In this document: positions 1 through 8,179 of the stretch, piece after piece
How the letters are laid out: each line of letters begins with the position of its first letter
How positions within the stretch are numbered: position 1 is the stretch's first letter
Assembly: GCF_900182705.1 (NCBI RefSeq)
Contig: NZ_FXTP01000006.1
Coordinates: 124,001 to 188,000, forward strand
Direction: 5' to 3'
DNA: 64,000 nt
Source: Gracilimonas mengyeensis
Lineage (GTDB): Bacteria; Bacteroidota; Rhodothermia; Balneolales; Balneolaceae
Program-made: the position numbers and the translations under genes
The notes under the pieces: generated by a model
What the model was told of the DNA's origin: nothing
The model's database searches: none
Seen by the model: the letters and a program-made list of their open reading frames with translations, nothing else

Positions 1-69
1 ATAAGGCAAATAGAATTGAAGTGTAGCAATAATTTCAAAAAGTTTTGGGTGTTTTTTGTAATATAAGCA

Positions 70-309
70 ATGCCTACTGTGCTTAGAATACAAGGATATC
101 GCTTCTTTTTCTTTAGCAATGAAGGAAATGAACCAGTACACATCCATATTGAAAGTGGAGATGGGTATTGTAAATTTTGGATTGAATCTATTACACTTGC
201 TTATTCAAGTGGCTATCATTCTGCAGAATTGAATAAGATTCGAAAACTGGTGGAAGAACATAAAGATGAATTAGAAACTGCTTGGCATGAGTTCTTTAGT
301 AATACATAA
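70..309 (+). CDS. DUF4160 family protein
   Basis: The 79-residue protein matches the DUF4160 pattern: an N-terminal MPTVLRIQGYRFFFFSNEG stretch followed by a PVHIHIE motif. The family is commonly found next to DUF2442 proteins and is suspected to form toxin-antitoxin-like pairs, but its biochemical role is not established. The next gene starts in another frame before this one stops (23-nt overlap), so the two are probably translationally coupled. The region is AT-rich compared with most of the window, which would fit a mobile accessory pair. The family call is fairly secure; function is unknown. Confidence 0.8.
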   Translation: MPTVLRIQGYRFFFFSNEGNEPVHIHIESGDGYCKFWIESITLAYSSGYHSAELNKIRKLVEEHKDELETAWHEFFSNT

Positions 310-526
310 ACCTGTAAAGGCAAAAGAAGTTTGGTTTTTGGATAAAAAACTTTGTGTTCTCTTGGAGGATGGGAGAGAGATCGCAGTACCGTTAGAATGG
401 TTCCCAAAATTAAGAGAGGCATCCATAGAAGAACTTAAAGCCTGGAGGTTTATTGGTGGAGGAGTCGGTATTCATTGGGAAGAACTTGATGAAGACCTCT
501 CTGTTGAAGCTTTTTTGAATACCTAG
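287..526 (+). CDS. DUF2442 domain protein
   Basis: This 79-residue protein has the DUF2442 layout: VWFLDKKLCVLLEDGREIAVPLEWFPKL, with the conserved W-F-P-K/R-L core, and an I-H-W-E-E-L-D-E-D-L-S tail near the C terminus, the usual ending of this family. It overlaps the DUF4160 gene. DUF2442 proteins are small and often paired with DUF4160; a role as the partner or antitoxin is an inference from context. The ATG at 287 is used because the conserved region begins soon after it. Confidence 0.8.
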   Translation: MSSLVIHKPVKAKEVWFLDKKLCVLLEDGREIAVPLEWFPKLREASIEELKAWRFIGGGVGIHWEELDEDLSVEAFLNT

Positions 527-609
527 CCTGATTCCAAAGGTTTGATAATCATTATGGTGTAAACATTTTTAACTCAAACGGCTTCTATTCATATTACCAT
601 ATATAAATC

Positions 610-1407
610 TTAAGTAACTTTCTGATTCTTCAAAATTTTATTCAGCAAAGTAGGGGAGATACGCTGTACCCAAATAGCGAGTCCTTCTTTAAACCCTGTC
701 ACATAAATTTCCTCTTTCTGCTTTTTGATGTCAGGCATCACCTTTTTAACCATTTCATCGGCGGTCATGGCATCCTTGTGGGCATCACCCATCTTTCCAA
801 ACTTGGCCCCGTCACCGGTCAATGCATTTTTACTGATGTTGGTTTTGATAAAGCCCGGGCACAACAAAGTAACAGCAACGTTGTGTTCATACATTTCCTG
901 GCGCAGTGAATTGAAAAAGCCCTGAACGGCATGTTTACTGGCAGCATATCCCGAACGCTGTTTGGTTCCAATTTTACCGGCCACACTGCTGGTTACCACA
1001 ATGTGTCCGCTTTGCCTTTCCACCATATGGGGTAACACCTGTTTGGTTAAACCCACTGCCCCAAAATAGTTGATTTCCATCAGGCGGCGGTAGGTGTCCA
1101 TTTCTGTTTCAGCCACGGTAGCACGCTGACTTACCCCGCCGTTGTTCATCAGCATATCAATTTGGCCAAAAGCTTTTAGCGCTTGCTCGGTTTTTTCAGG
1201 AAAAGTTTCAGTTTGGGTGAGATCCAGCGGAAGTATGAATACTCGTGATTTGTCTGCTCCCAAGCTTTCTTTTACTTGCTTTAATGCCCCTTCTCGGCGA
1301 GAAGATAAGATCAGGTTGGCGCCCTCTTTATACAAGGCTCTCGCAAAGGCTTCTCCAATTCCTGAAGAGGCACCGGTAATCCATATGGTTTTTCCTTGGT
1401 AATTCAT
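610..1407 (-). CDS. SDR-family short-chain dehydrogenase
   Basis: A classical SDR of 265 residues. It has the NAD(P)-binding TGASSGIG motif (residues 11-18), NNGG (88-91) and the catalytic set Ser141, Tyr154, Lys158 (YAASK). Related proteins reduce carbonyl groups of lipids, sugars or xenobiotics; the substrate cannot be told from sequence. An upstream in-frame start at 1461 would add 18 residues that do not look like SDR sequence, so the ATG at 1405-1407, just before the Rossmann strand, is preferred. It is divergent from the response regulator gene, with about 175 bp between starts. Confidence 0.9.
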   Translation of the reverse strand: MNYQGKTIWITGASSGIGEAFARALYKEGANLILSSRREGALKQVKESLGADKSRVFILPLDLTQTETFPEKTEQALKAFGQIDMLMNNGGVSQRATVAETEMDTYRRLMEINYFGAVGLTKQVLPHMVERQSGHIVVTSSVAGKIGTKQRSGYAASKHAVQGFFNSLRQEMYEHNVAVTLLCPGFIKTNISKNALTGDGAKFGKMGDAHKDAMTADEMVKKVMPDIKKQKEEIYVTGFKEGLAIWVQRISPTLLNKILKNQKVT

Positions 1408-1583
1408 GCGTAAATTCGGATTTTTAGCCAAAGGTAAACATTTGAACAGAATCGCACACATCTATAGTGCTAAAGTGCGATGGTGTTGCAGTGTTTGTGT
1501 GCTACAATGTCATTTCGGCTTGTCGAGCGCCCCAACACTGTATCACCCAAACACTTTAACATCGTAATACCATCACACCAAAT
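1408..1583. promoter_or_regulatory. Divergent intergenic region with degenerate dyad
   Basis: This gap separates the SDR gene and the response regulator gene, so it should carry both promoters. It contains related word clusters in opposite orientation: 'aaagtgcgatggtgttgcag' near 1472 and, read on the other strand, 'gatggtattacgatgtt' near 1575. These make an imperfect dyad around a 'cgagcgccccaac' centre. No confident -35/-10 pair was identified. The dyad could be a binding site or just a small intergenic repeat. Confidence 0.3.
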
Positions 1584-2285
1584 ATGAGCAATAAACACAC
1601 TATTCTGTTAGTAGAAGACGAGGAAGAATCCGGAGAAATGTTAGCCAACTTTCTGGAGTTGAATAACTACGATGTGCTCTGGGCCAAAGACGGCAAAAAA
1701 GCATTCGAATATATTGATGACAACGCCAATGATATTCATCTGGCGATATTGGACATCATGGTTCCTCATCACGATGGAAAAGAAATTTGTAAACAAATTC
1801 GTCAGCATCCGGTAATTTACGATATCCCTGTGCTTTTCCTTACCGCACGCGATGAAGAAAAAGACGAAATTGAAGGTCTCGAACTGGGCGCCGACGACTA
1901 CATTAAAAAACCTGCCAGCCTGAACCTGGTAAAGGCGCATGTGGAAACTCAACTCCGCCGGCGTTCTCCCGATAAAAGTAACTGGATTCAGTACGGTCAC
2001 GTCTATGTAGATCTTGATTCCAAAGAGATGTATATCAACGACGAGCTCATCGAGCTTACGCACACAGAGTACACGATTGCGGAAATGATTTTCCAAAACC
2101 CGAAGCTGGTTTACAGCCGCCAACAGATTCTGGAGAAAATCTCGGATGAAGATAAATTTGTATTTGACCGCACCGTGGATGTACACGTAAAAAACCTTCG
2201 CCTGAAAATGGGAGACGAAGGGAAACTCATCAAAACATATCGTGGCGTAGGTTATGGATTCAATAAAGAATACCTCCACGCATGA
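1584..2285 (+). CDS. OmpR/PhoB-family response regulator
   Basis: The 233-residue protein has an N-terminal receiver domain (about 1-120), with acidic pocket residues in LVEDEEES, phospho-acceptor Asp57 in LAILDIMVP, and the conserved FLTAR and KKP (Lys109) motifs. A C-terminal winged-helix DNA-binding domain follows, with the VYSRQQILEKI and RTVDVHVKNLRLK motifs and the usual YRGVGYGF end. Its stop overlaps the start of the following histidine kinase gene by 4 nt (ATGA), so they form one two-component operon. Targets cannot be inferred. Confidence 0.93.
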   Translation: MSNKHTILLVEDEEESGEMLANFLELNNYDVLWAKDGKKAFEYIDDNANDIHLAILDIMVPHHDGKEICKQIRQHPVIYDIPVLFLTARDEEKDEIEGLELGADDYIKKPASLNLVKAHVETQLRRRSPDKSNWIQYGHVYVDLDSKEMYINDELIELTHTEYTIAEMIFQNPKLVYSRQQILEKISDEDKFVFDRTVDVHVKNLRLKMGDEGKLIKTYRGVGYGFNKEYLHA

Positions 2286-3682
2286 AAATACGCTCCAAAC
2301 TGGCATGGACATACATCATCCTGCTCATTATCGGCATCATAACCATCAGCGCGTATTCTATACTTACCATACGCAGCTATTTGTTGGAGGAGGGAGCCGA
2401 ACAGTTTGAGCGGGATGCCTTATCATTGGCTTTGGCTGCCGGCAGTTTCAAGGATAACGCCCAATTTGATGACAGGATACAGCGCCAGGCCCAGCTATCG
2501 CGTTACGAGATGGCGGTATATGATAACGATGGTGTTCGTTTTTTAACTTTTCCTCAATATGCCTTTGAAGATGTTTCCCGCTATCTCGAAAGCACTTTGA
2601 TTGACCGGCTTGAGCAACAGGAAGGTCGTCCCATTATCATCAACAATGAAAATACCGAAAAGCTGATTGCGTATGTAGAGCTGACCAATTCTGATAATGC
2701 GGCCCATTACCTGCGCATCAGCCAGGATAAAAGCCAATATTATGCCGCGGTGGCCAGTATTCGGCATATTATTTATGCGGGGATGTTTTTCTCTATTGGA
2801 GCCGTAATTATAGTGAGTTTCCTGTTTGCCCGATATATGGCAACACCCATTCAGCAGCTGAACGAAGCCGCACTGGATATCGCACAGGGTAACCTGGACC
2901 GGCAAATTGATTTGAACCGGAATGATGAGTTCGGCACCCTGGCTGACTCTCTGAACCATATGGCCAGTACGCTTCGCGCCGATAATGAAAAGCTGAAGCG
3001 CCTGAATGAGAAGCAAAGCCAGTTTTTTGCGGATATCACTCATGAGGTGCGCAATCCATTGCACACCATCTCCGGCTCACTGGAAATGCTGGAACTGCCC
3101 AATCTCCCGGCCGAGAAGAAAAAGCAATATATGGTAACTGCCAGAAAGCAAATTAAACGGGTAGCCCGGCTTTTTGAAGATATCAAGACGTTACAGCGCT
3201 ACGATTTTGATGAGAACTTCATCAACCGGGAAATATTTAACCTAAAAGAGTTGGTGAAAGAAGTAGAGGCGGCGCATCAGCCCATGGCAGAGAAGAAAGG
3301 CCTGAAGCTTAAGCTTGCCAAACTGAGCAATTGCAATGTAAATGCCGATCCGAATAAAATTGAACAGGTTTTGGATAACCTGGTTTCTAATGCGATTAAA
3401 TATACCCCGGAAGGTAGCGTAGAAGTTGGTTTCAAAAAAAAGGAAGGGTTGGTAGAAGTGTATGTTGAGGATACTGGGCCGGGTATTGGGGAAGAACATC
3501 TTGACCGCCTGTTTGACCGCTTTTACCGCACCGACAAAGCGCGCTCGCGCGACAAGGGAGGAACCGGTCTCGGACTCTCAGTGGTGAAAGGGATCCTGAA
3601 TGCTCACCAAAGTGAAATCAAAGTAGAAAGCGAAGAGGGTAAAGGCAGTCGGTTCTTTTTTCAGTTGCCGGTGGTTGGGTAG
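2282..3682 (+). CDS. Sensor histidine kinase (HAMP-HisKA-HATPase)
   Basis: This 466-residue kinase partners the upstream response regulator. An N-terminal membrane helix (about residues 8-30) precedes an extracytoplasmic sensor region. A second helix near 160-185 is followed by a HAMP linker (TPIQQLNEAALDIAQGNL) and the HisKA domain with phospho-acceptor His254 in THEVRNPL. The HATPase_c domain carries the N box (DNLVSNAIKYTP), G1 (VEDTGPGIG), F box and G2 (GGTGLGLSVV). All catalytic boxes are present, so it should be active. The signal sensed is unknown. Confidence 0.93.
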   Translation: MKIRSKLAWTYIILLIIGIITISAYSILTIRSYLLEEGAEQFERDALSLALAAGSFKDNAQFDDRIQRQAQLSRYEMAVYDNDGVRFLTFPQYAFEDVSRYLESTLIDRLEQQEGRPIIINNENTEKLIAYVELTNSDNAAHYLRISQDKSQYYAAVASIRHIIYAGMFFSIGAVIIVSFLFARYMATPIQQLNEAALDIAQGNLDRQIDLNRNDEFGTLADSLNHMASTLRADNEKLKRLNEKQSQFFADITHEVRNPLHTISGSLEMLELPNLPAEKKKQYMVTARKQIKRVARLFEDIKTLQRYDFDENFINREIFNLKELVKEVEAAHQPMAEKKGLKLKLAKLSNCNVNADPNKIEQVLDNLVSNAIKYTPEGSVEVGFKKKEGLVEVYVEDTGPGIGEEHLDRLFDRFYRTDKARSRDKGGTGLGLSVVKGILNAHQSEIKVESEEGKGSRFFFQLPVVG

Positions 3683-3692
3683 GGGCGTTTAT

Positions 3693-3745
3693 TAAGGCTC
3701 AGCCTTTATATGCTTTTCCTTTTGAAGTACAACTTCAAAAGATCT
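3693..3745 (+). repeat. Two-hairpin intergenic repeat, copy A
   Basis: Two consecutive hairpins: 'aaggctcagcctt' (3694-3706) and 'ttttgaagtac/aacttcaaaa' (3720-3740), followed by gatc. The same arrangement occurs near 4316, 8608, 40625 and, inverted, 60039. The element lies just after the histidine kinase gene. It may act as a terminator or RNA 3' end, or be a short mobile palindromic repeat. Confidence 0.75.
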
Positions 3746-3817
3746 AGACGGGGCAAAGGGAACTGATTGGAACCGGAAGGTTCGTAACGAGGGTAAACAT
3801 CTTTTTTCTGGTTTTAA

Positions 3818-4213
3818 TTAGTAGGGTGATCCAAATTCAGTTTTTCTTACGTCCAATACCAACTTATTTGAACATACAAAAGAAAGAGTTTTTTCATCGT
3901 TCACAAACATGCTTATCCACGGGAAGTAATCAGATTTTCTAACACTGGAAAACTCAAAACCTTCTAATGACTTAAGAAATTTTGCATGAGTTTCTTTTAT
4001 TCTTTCCCTTTGTTTTAGAACTTTTTCCTCACTTAGATTTTCTTCGTTACTGTACCTAATATCATATGTGATACTAATTGGTAAAGACTTCTTTGATCTT
4101 ATCTCTTCAAAGAATTGCTCATCGCACGTTTTAGATTCATCTTGACCAGTGTTAAATAGTCCACATCCAGTTATAACTACTAAGACTAAAAATATGCTAA
4201 TAAGTTTATTCAT
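3818..4213 (-). CDS. Small hypothetical lipoprotein
   Basis: A 131-residue protein with a lipoprotein signal peptide: MNKLISIFLVLVV, then the lipobox VITGC (Cys17). The mature part is charged, with a central basic/acidic helix (EEKVLKQRERIKETHAKF) and no recognised domain. It is AT-rich compared with its neighbours and stands alone between the two-component operon and the aquaporin gene, flanked by copies of the two-hairpin repeat. This suggests an accessory gene. Function is unknown. Confidence 0.65.
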   Translation of the reverse strand: MNKLISIFLVLVVITGCGLFNTGQDESKTCDEQFFEEIRSKKSLPISITYDIRYSNEENLSEEKVLKQRERIKETHAKFLKSLEGFEFSSVRKSDYFPWISMFVNDEKTLSFVCSNKLVLDVRKTEFGSPY

Positions 4214-4315
4214 TTAAGTTCCTCTCTTTTTCTAATTATGGATGTAGTAAAATAGGTTTTGATATAATCTAATTAAACTACATTTATGGGCTATAGTAAT
4301 TATGGAAGGGGAAAA

Positions 4316-4370
4316 GGGCTAAATGCACAGCCTTTATAAGCAATTTCTTTTGAAGTACAACTTCAAAAGG
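4316..4370 (+). repeat. Two-hairpin intergenic repeat, copy B
   Basis: A degenerate first hairpin (agggct...acagcct near 4314-4334) is followed by a perfect second one, 'cttttgaagta/caacttcaaaag' (4347-4369). It is the same family as copies at 3693, 8608, 40625 and 60039. Together with copy A it brackets the small lipoprotein gene. A separate dyad, 'aatccgtg...cacggatt' (about 4409-4440), lies just downstream. Confidence 0.7.
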
Positions 4371-4472
4371 TCCTTAGAGAAAAGTTCGTGCTCATCCCGA
4401 AATCCAATTAATCCGTGTTTCAAAATAGAATCACGGATTTGGCGGATTGAAGGATTTCGCAGATGTATTTGG

Positions 4473-5114
4473 CTACTTATTGCCGGAGTACAGATAGGAA
4501 TACAAACCCGCTGCAATGGAGCCGCCGGCTACGGGAGCCAGGGTGTAAAGAAGTGCATGGACATATGAGTTTCCGCCCGAGAGTAAATCAAACAAGGCGG
4601 TGCCAATAGAGATAGCGGGGTTAAAGACTCCACCGGAAACGGGTGTTCCTGCCAATAATATCCCTGTAAAGGTTAAACCTGCGGCTAGTCCAACGGTTTG
4701 GAAATTGCGGGGAGATTTGGGAAGGCTAAAGGTGAGCATCACCATCACAAACAAAAAAGTAAAGCCAACTTCAGCAAAAGCTTGTTGATAAAGATCGGTA
4801 GAGGGGGGTGGATCTAAATAAAACACTCCGGACGAAAGGAAAAATAACGCGCCAGCTGACAGGAAGCCGCCTATGAGCTGTGCGGCTACATAACCGGCTA
4901 AATCCGCACCAGAAATTTTACGCTGAAGAAAAAAGGCAATAGACACAGCTGGGTTATAATGGGCTCCGGAAACCTTGAAACCGATATAAATCAGTGCCAT
5001 TAAGGTTAAGCCTACGGCAAGTGCGTCGCTTGTAAAGCCGTATACCAATACCAGGAAGAAGGCGCCAATAGCCTCCATTACGTAGGATTTCATACCCAGT
5101 TTGTTAGTCTTCAA
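4473..5114 (-). CDS. Aquaporin (MIP family), atypical selectivity filter
   Basis: A 213-residue integral membrane protein with both aquaporin half-helix motifs: NPA at residues 54-56 (AHYNPAVS) and NPA at 165-167 (FNPAIS). About six membrane helices are arranged as an inverted repeat, as expected for water or glycerol channels. The arginine that almost always follows the second NPA and forms the ar/R filter is absent; Ile168 stands there. That should change selectivity, so the substrate is uncertain. The gene is divergent from the DUF6787 gene with about 165 bp between starts. Confidence 0.88.
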   Translation of the reverse strand: MKTNKLGMKSYVMEAIGAFFLVLVYGFTSDALAVGLTLMALIYIGFKVSGAHYNPAVSIAFFLQRKISGADLAGYVAAQLIGGFLSAGALFFLSSGVFYLDPPPSTDLYQQAFAEVGFTFLFVMVMLTFSLPKSPRNFQTVGLAAGLTFTGILLAGTPVSGGVFNPAISIGTALFDLLSGGNSYVHALLYTLAPVAGGSIAAGLYSYLYSGNK

Positions 5115-5279
5115 AAAATTCTCCTATGTCCTTCCGTTGAGCTGAAACTACTTTCCCGGTTTAGTAATTGCAAGACGGGATTTTCATTAAATGTAAAAAA
5201 ATAAAAACCTAACGAATACTAATTATCGTCTTTAATTATGATATAAAAAGGATATTTTTAAGGAAATTAATCTTTCTTT

Positions 5280-5588
5280 ATGCAAATTGTTGAAAAATTG
5301 AAATCCCGGTGGGGCATACAGAGTAACTGGCAAGTCCTCATTATCATGGCCGTATTTTCTTTTGCAGGCATGACCGTAGTTTTTGCCCGCAAGTGGGCGT
5401 TTAACTTCCTTGGAGTGGTTGAAAGTGATCCTTTTTGGTTTAAAGCCGTGTTGTGGATTCTTTTAATCTTTCCGCTATACAACATTTTATTGTTGGCCTA
5501 TGGCACCTTGCTGGGACAGTTTGATTTCTTTTGGGCCTTTTTCAAAAGAAGCATAGGCCGGTTTATCCCTACCAAGTCAGGTTCCTAA
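5280..5588 (+). CDS. DUF6787-type small membrane protein
   Basis: A 102-residue protein with two hydrophobic segments (about 20-35 and 55-80) and a strongly conserved-looking start (KLKSRWGI) and end (GQFDFFWAFFKRSIGRF). This pattern is typical of a small family annotated as DUF6787 in Bacteroidota-like genomes. It converges on the rhodanese gene, whose stop overlaps its own by 4 nt. Function is unknown; the inner membrane is the likely location. Confidence 0.7.
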   Translation: MQIVEKLKSRWGIQSNWQVLIIMAVFSFAGMTVVFARKWAFNFLGVVESDPFWFKAVLWILLIFPLYNILLLAYGTLLGQFDFFWAFFKRSIGRFIPTKSGS

Positions 5589-5905
5589 GCTACCGGCAAG
5601 CTGGGATCAATTTCACTGGCCCATTTTTTGATGCCGCCCTTCAAATTGGTAGCTCCATCAAACCCCTGCTTTTGCAGGTAGCCGGTTACTTTGGCACTTC
5701 TGTTGCCACTGCGGCACATCACCACAATTTCTTTGTCCTTATACTCATCAAGTTCTTCGAGCCGATCCTCAAGCTGGTTCATGGGAATGTTGGTGCCGTC
5801 TATATTTGAGACCAGGTACTCAAAATCTTCCCGGACATCCAGCAACAAAAAGTCGTCGCCGTTTTCTTTCTTCTCTTTTAGTTCTTGTACGCTAATTTCT
5901 TTCAT
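5585..5905 (-). CDS. Rhodanese-like single-domain protein
   Basis: A 106-residue single-domain rhodanese. It has the LLDVREDFEY motif (residues 21-30) and the active-site loop VVMCRSGNRS with Cys64. Such proteins carry persulfide sulfur for thiosulfate metabolism, thiolation or redox chemistry; the acceptor is unknown. It is the last gene of the minus-strand run purS-clpS-purQ-lptB-rhodanese, 20 bp after lptB. No signal peptide, so it is probably cytoplasmic. Confidence 0.9.
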   Translation of the reverse strand: MKEISVQELKEKKENGDDFLLLDVREDFEYLVSNIDGTNIPMNQLEDRLEELDEYKDKEIVVMCRSGNRSAKVTGYLQKQGFDGATNLKGGIKKWASEIDPSLPVA

Positions 5906-5925
5906 TTATGGTTTAGTTGAATGGG

Positions 5926-6690
5926 TTATTCCTCTGTGTTGTAACGGTCTAAACGGAACTGCTTGCCGAGGTACAATCGTCGGGCTTCTTCATCTTCAGC
6001 CAGCCGGTCGGCCGAACCTTCCATTAAAATCTTACCCTCAAACATCAGGTACGCGCGGTCGGTGATGGCCAAAGTCTCGTGCACGTTATGGTCGGTGATA
6101 AGAATGCCGATATTCTGGCTTTGGAGGCCGGCCACAATTTGTTGGATGTCTTCCACGGCAATAGGATCAACTCCGGCGAAGGGCTCATCCAGCAAAATAA
6201 ACTTTGGATCAGTGACCAGGGCACGGGCAATTTCGGTCCGCCGGCGCTCGCCACCGGAAAGGCTGTAGCCCTTGCTATTCACCACTTTCTGCAGGCCAAA
6301 TTCTTCAATCAGTTTATCTGCTTTTTCTTTGATTTTTTTGGAGGGAACAGACAGGAATTGCAGTACAGATTCCAGGTTTTCACGTACGGTGAGGTTGCGG
6401 AATACGCTAGCTTCCTGCGCCAGGTAACCGATACCCAGCCGCGCACGTTTATACATGGGTTCCCGGGTCAGATCACGATCGTTTAAATAGATTTTTCCCT
6501 CATTCGGACGCACAATACCCACCATCATATAAAACGTGGTGGTTTTACCGGCGCCGTTGGGACCCAGCAGCCCCACAATCTCTCCCTGTTTTACGTTGAT
6601 GGACACATCATCCACCACGGTACGCTTGCGATAGCGTTTTACCAGTCCCTGGCTGTGCAGCTTTAGTTGTGATGGGGTTTCCGGGACCAT
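5926..6690 (-). CDS. lptB: LPS export ABC transporter ATP-binding protein LptB
   Basis: The 254-residue ABC ATPase has Walker A GPNGAGKT (43-50), Q-loop, signature LSGGERRR, Walker [14 protein letters not shown], and the LptB-typical [19 protein letters not shown] segment. It powers the LptBFGC complex that extracts lipopolysaccharide from the inner membrane. The N terminus has about 10 extra residues, and internal starts are possible. It lies 16 bp downstream of purQ. LptF/G/C are not in this window. Confidence 0.93.
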   Translation of the reverse strand: MVPETPSQLKLHSQGLVKRYRKRTVVDDVSINVKQGEIVGLLGPNGAGKTTTFYMMVGIVRPNEGKIYLNDRDLTREPMYKRARLGIGYLAQEASVFRNLTVRENLESVLQFLSVPSKKIKEKADKLIEEFGLQKVVNSKGYSLSGGERRRTEIARALVTDPKFILLDEPFAGVDPIAVEDIQQIVAGLQSQNIGILITDHNVHETLAITDRAYLMFEGKILMEGSADRLAEDEEARRLYLGKQFRLDRYNTEE

Positions 6691-6706
6691 ATATCAGCTT
6701 TGGTTG

Positions 6707-7405
6707 TTATGCAACAGAGAGGGAATTGAGAATAGATTCAAAAATGATTTTACCGTCTTGGGAGCCCAATACTTTTTCCATGGCGCGTTCAGGATGGGGC
6801 ATCATGCCCAACACATTGCGCTGGGTATTGCAAATACCGGCTATATGATCCACAGAACCGTTGAAGTTGGCTTCTTTCACAAGTTTGCCATCGGCATTGG
6901 TGTAGCGGAACAGCACCTGGTCGTTATCCTGCAGGTTTTTCAGCCCGTCTTCTTCAATAAAGTAGTTGCCTTCGCCGTGCGAGACGGGGATATCGAGCAC
7001 TTGCCCCTTTTCAAGGTCACGGGTAAATAAGGAATCGGTGCTTTCACAACGGATAAACACATTCTTGCACACAAACCGGAGCTTTTCGTTGTGCAGCATG
7101 GCGCCGGGCAACAGGCCAGCTTCCAGTAAAATCTGGAATCCATTACAGATGCCGAGAACGGGGCCGCCTTTTTCAGCAAATTTCACCACTTCCTGCATAA
7201 TAGGAGAGAAGCGGGCAATGGCTCCGGAGCGCAGGTAATCACCATAAGAGAAACCGCCGGGTACAATCAGAAAATCGATGCCGCTAAGGTCGGTCTCCTT
7301 GTGCCATAGAAATTTTACTTCTGCATTCATCACATGTTTGATGGCGTGGTATGCGTCGTGATCGCAGTTGGAGCCGGGAAATACTATTACGCCAAATGTG
7401 GCCAT
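6707..7405 (-). CDS. purQ: Phosphoribosylformylglycinamidine synthase subunit PurQ
   Basis: The 232-residue class I glutamine amidotransferase supplies ammonia for the fourth step of purine synthesis. The nucleophile Cys87 sits in LGICNGFQIL, and the His204/Glu206 pair is in MMPHPERA. The GSNCDHDAYHA start is typical of PurQ. It acts with PurS (encoded 360 bp upstream in the same run) and a small-type PurL that must be elsewhere. The gene begins 4 bp after clpS stops. Confidence 0.96.
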   Translation of the reverse strand: MATFGVIVFPGSNCDHDAYHAIKHVMNAEVKFLWHKETDLSGIDFLIVPGGFSYGDYLRSGAIARFSPIMQEVVKFAEKGGPVLGICNGFQILLEAGLLPGAMLHNEKLRFVCKNVFIRCESTDSLFTRDLEKGQVLDIPVSHGEGNYFIEEDGLKNLQDNDQVLFRYTNADGKLVKEANFNGSVDHIAGICNTQRNVLGMMPHPERAMEKVLGSQDGKIIFESILNSLSVA

Positions 7406-7409
7406 TGTT

Positions 7410-7748
7410 TTATCCTTTTATTTCGGTAACCAGTTGAATTTCTTTGAGCACACTGTCTATACGCAGGCATTCTTCAAATTCGCCTTCGTGCACCAGTGCT
7501 TTGCCTTCGTTATGTACTTTCCAGGTGAGATCTTCGGCTTTACCGCGTCCGCAGCCGGTTGCTTTCATTAGCTGGGAGATCACCTCGTCAAAAGTATGAA
7601 TGTCATCATCATACAAAAATAATCGCCAGGGCGTGTTTACCGAATCCTCGGTTTTCTCTTCTTCCTTGGTTTCGGTTTCCGTGACTTCCTTTACCCCGGG
7701 CTTATCTGCATCCATTACAGTAATATGTTGAGATAAGGACCACATCAT
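7410..7748 (-). CDS. clpS: ATP-dependent Clp protease adaptor ClpS
   Basis: The 112-residue protein carries the ClpS core: WRLFLYDDDIHTFDEVI, then a helix with LMKATGCGRGKAEDLTWKVHNEGKALV. ClpS delivers N-end-rule substrates to ClpAP or ClpCP. The first ~35 residues are a charged tail (TETETKEEEKTED) ahead of the fold. A shorter start at Met12 (7715) is possible. It is sandwiched between purS and purQ with gaps of 15 and 4 bp, an unusual place for clpS. Confidence 0.9.
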   Translation of the reverse strand: MMWSLSQHITVMDADKPGVKEVTETETKEEEKTEDSVNTPWRLFLYDDDIHTFDEVISQLMKATGCGRGKAEDLTWKVHNEGKALVHEGEFEECLRIDSVLKEIQLVTEIKG

Positions 7749-7763
7749 GGGTATTGGCTTTTA

Positions 7764-8009
7764 TTAGGATTCTATGACAATCTCAAAATCTTCCATCACT
7801 TCATTGGCAAGCAACTGGGCGCAGGCCGATTCGACCACGGCTTTGGCGGCGGCTTCGTCTTTAGCGTCTACATCCAGTTCAATAAATTTGCCAATGCGCA
7901 CCTGTTGCACTTCGTTCAAACCAAGGTTTTGCAAGGCGTGATGCGCAGCTTTTCCTTTGGGATCCAGGATAGATGGACGGAGAGTTACGGTTACTTTGGC
8001 TTTATACAT
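7764..8009 (-). CDS. purS: Phosphoribosylformylglycinamidine synthase subunit PurS
   Basis: An 81-residue protein of PurS length with the diagnostic VTLRPSILDPKGKA start and the later QQVRIGKFIELDVD segment. PurS bridges PurQ and PurL and helps channel ammonia. It heads the minus-strand run with clpS, purQ, lptB and the rhodanese gene. Confidence 0.95.
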   Translation of the reverse strand: MYKAKVTVTLRPSILDPKGKAAHHALQNLGLNEVQQVRIGKFIELDVDAKDEAAAKAVVESACAQLLANEVMEDFEIVIES

Positions 8010-8179
8010 AATCGGGCTTGGTTTAAAATGAATGCCAAAGTTAACCTTTCTATCGCTTAGCTGCTAACTGCTAATAGGGTTTAATCCCCAAAAATTCAGA
8101 TTTGCGAAATTGGGAACTCCCTTCAATTCAATTATCTTCTCATCAACCAATCAACAAATCTCTAATTCACCAAATAACC

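Noticed and set aside
1641-2312. Long antisense open frame (223 codons) over the response regulator
   Set aside because: It lies entirely opposite a clear OmpR-type gene, has no domain or start signal, and reflects codon bias of the sense gene.
4323-4568. 81-codon frame crossing repeat copy B and the aquaporin 3' end
   Set aside because: It consists of repeat DNA and antisense aquaporin sequence; no protein features.
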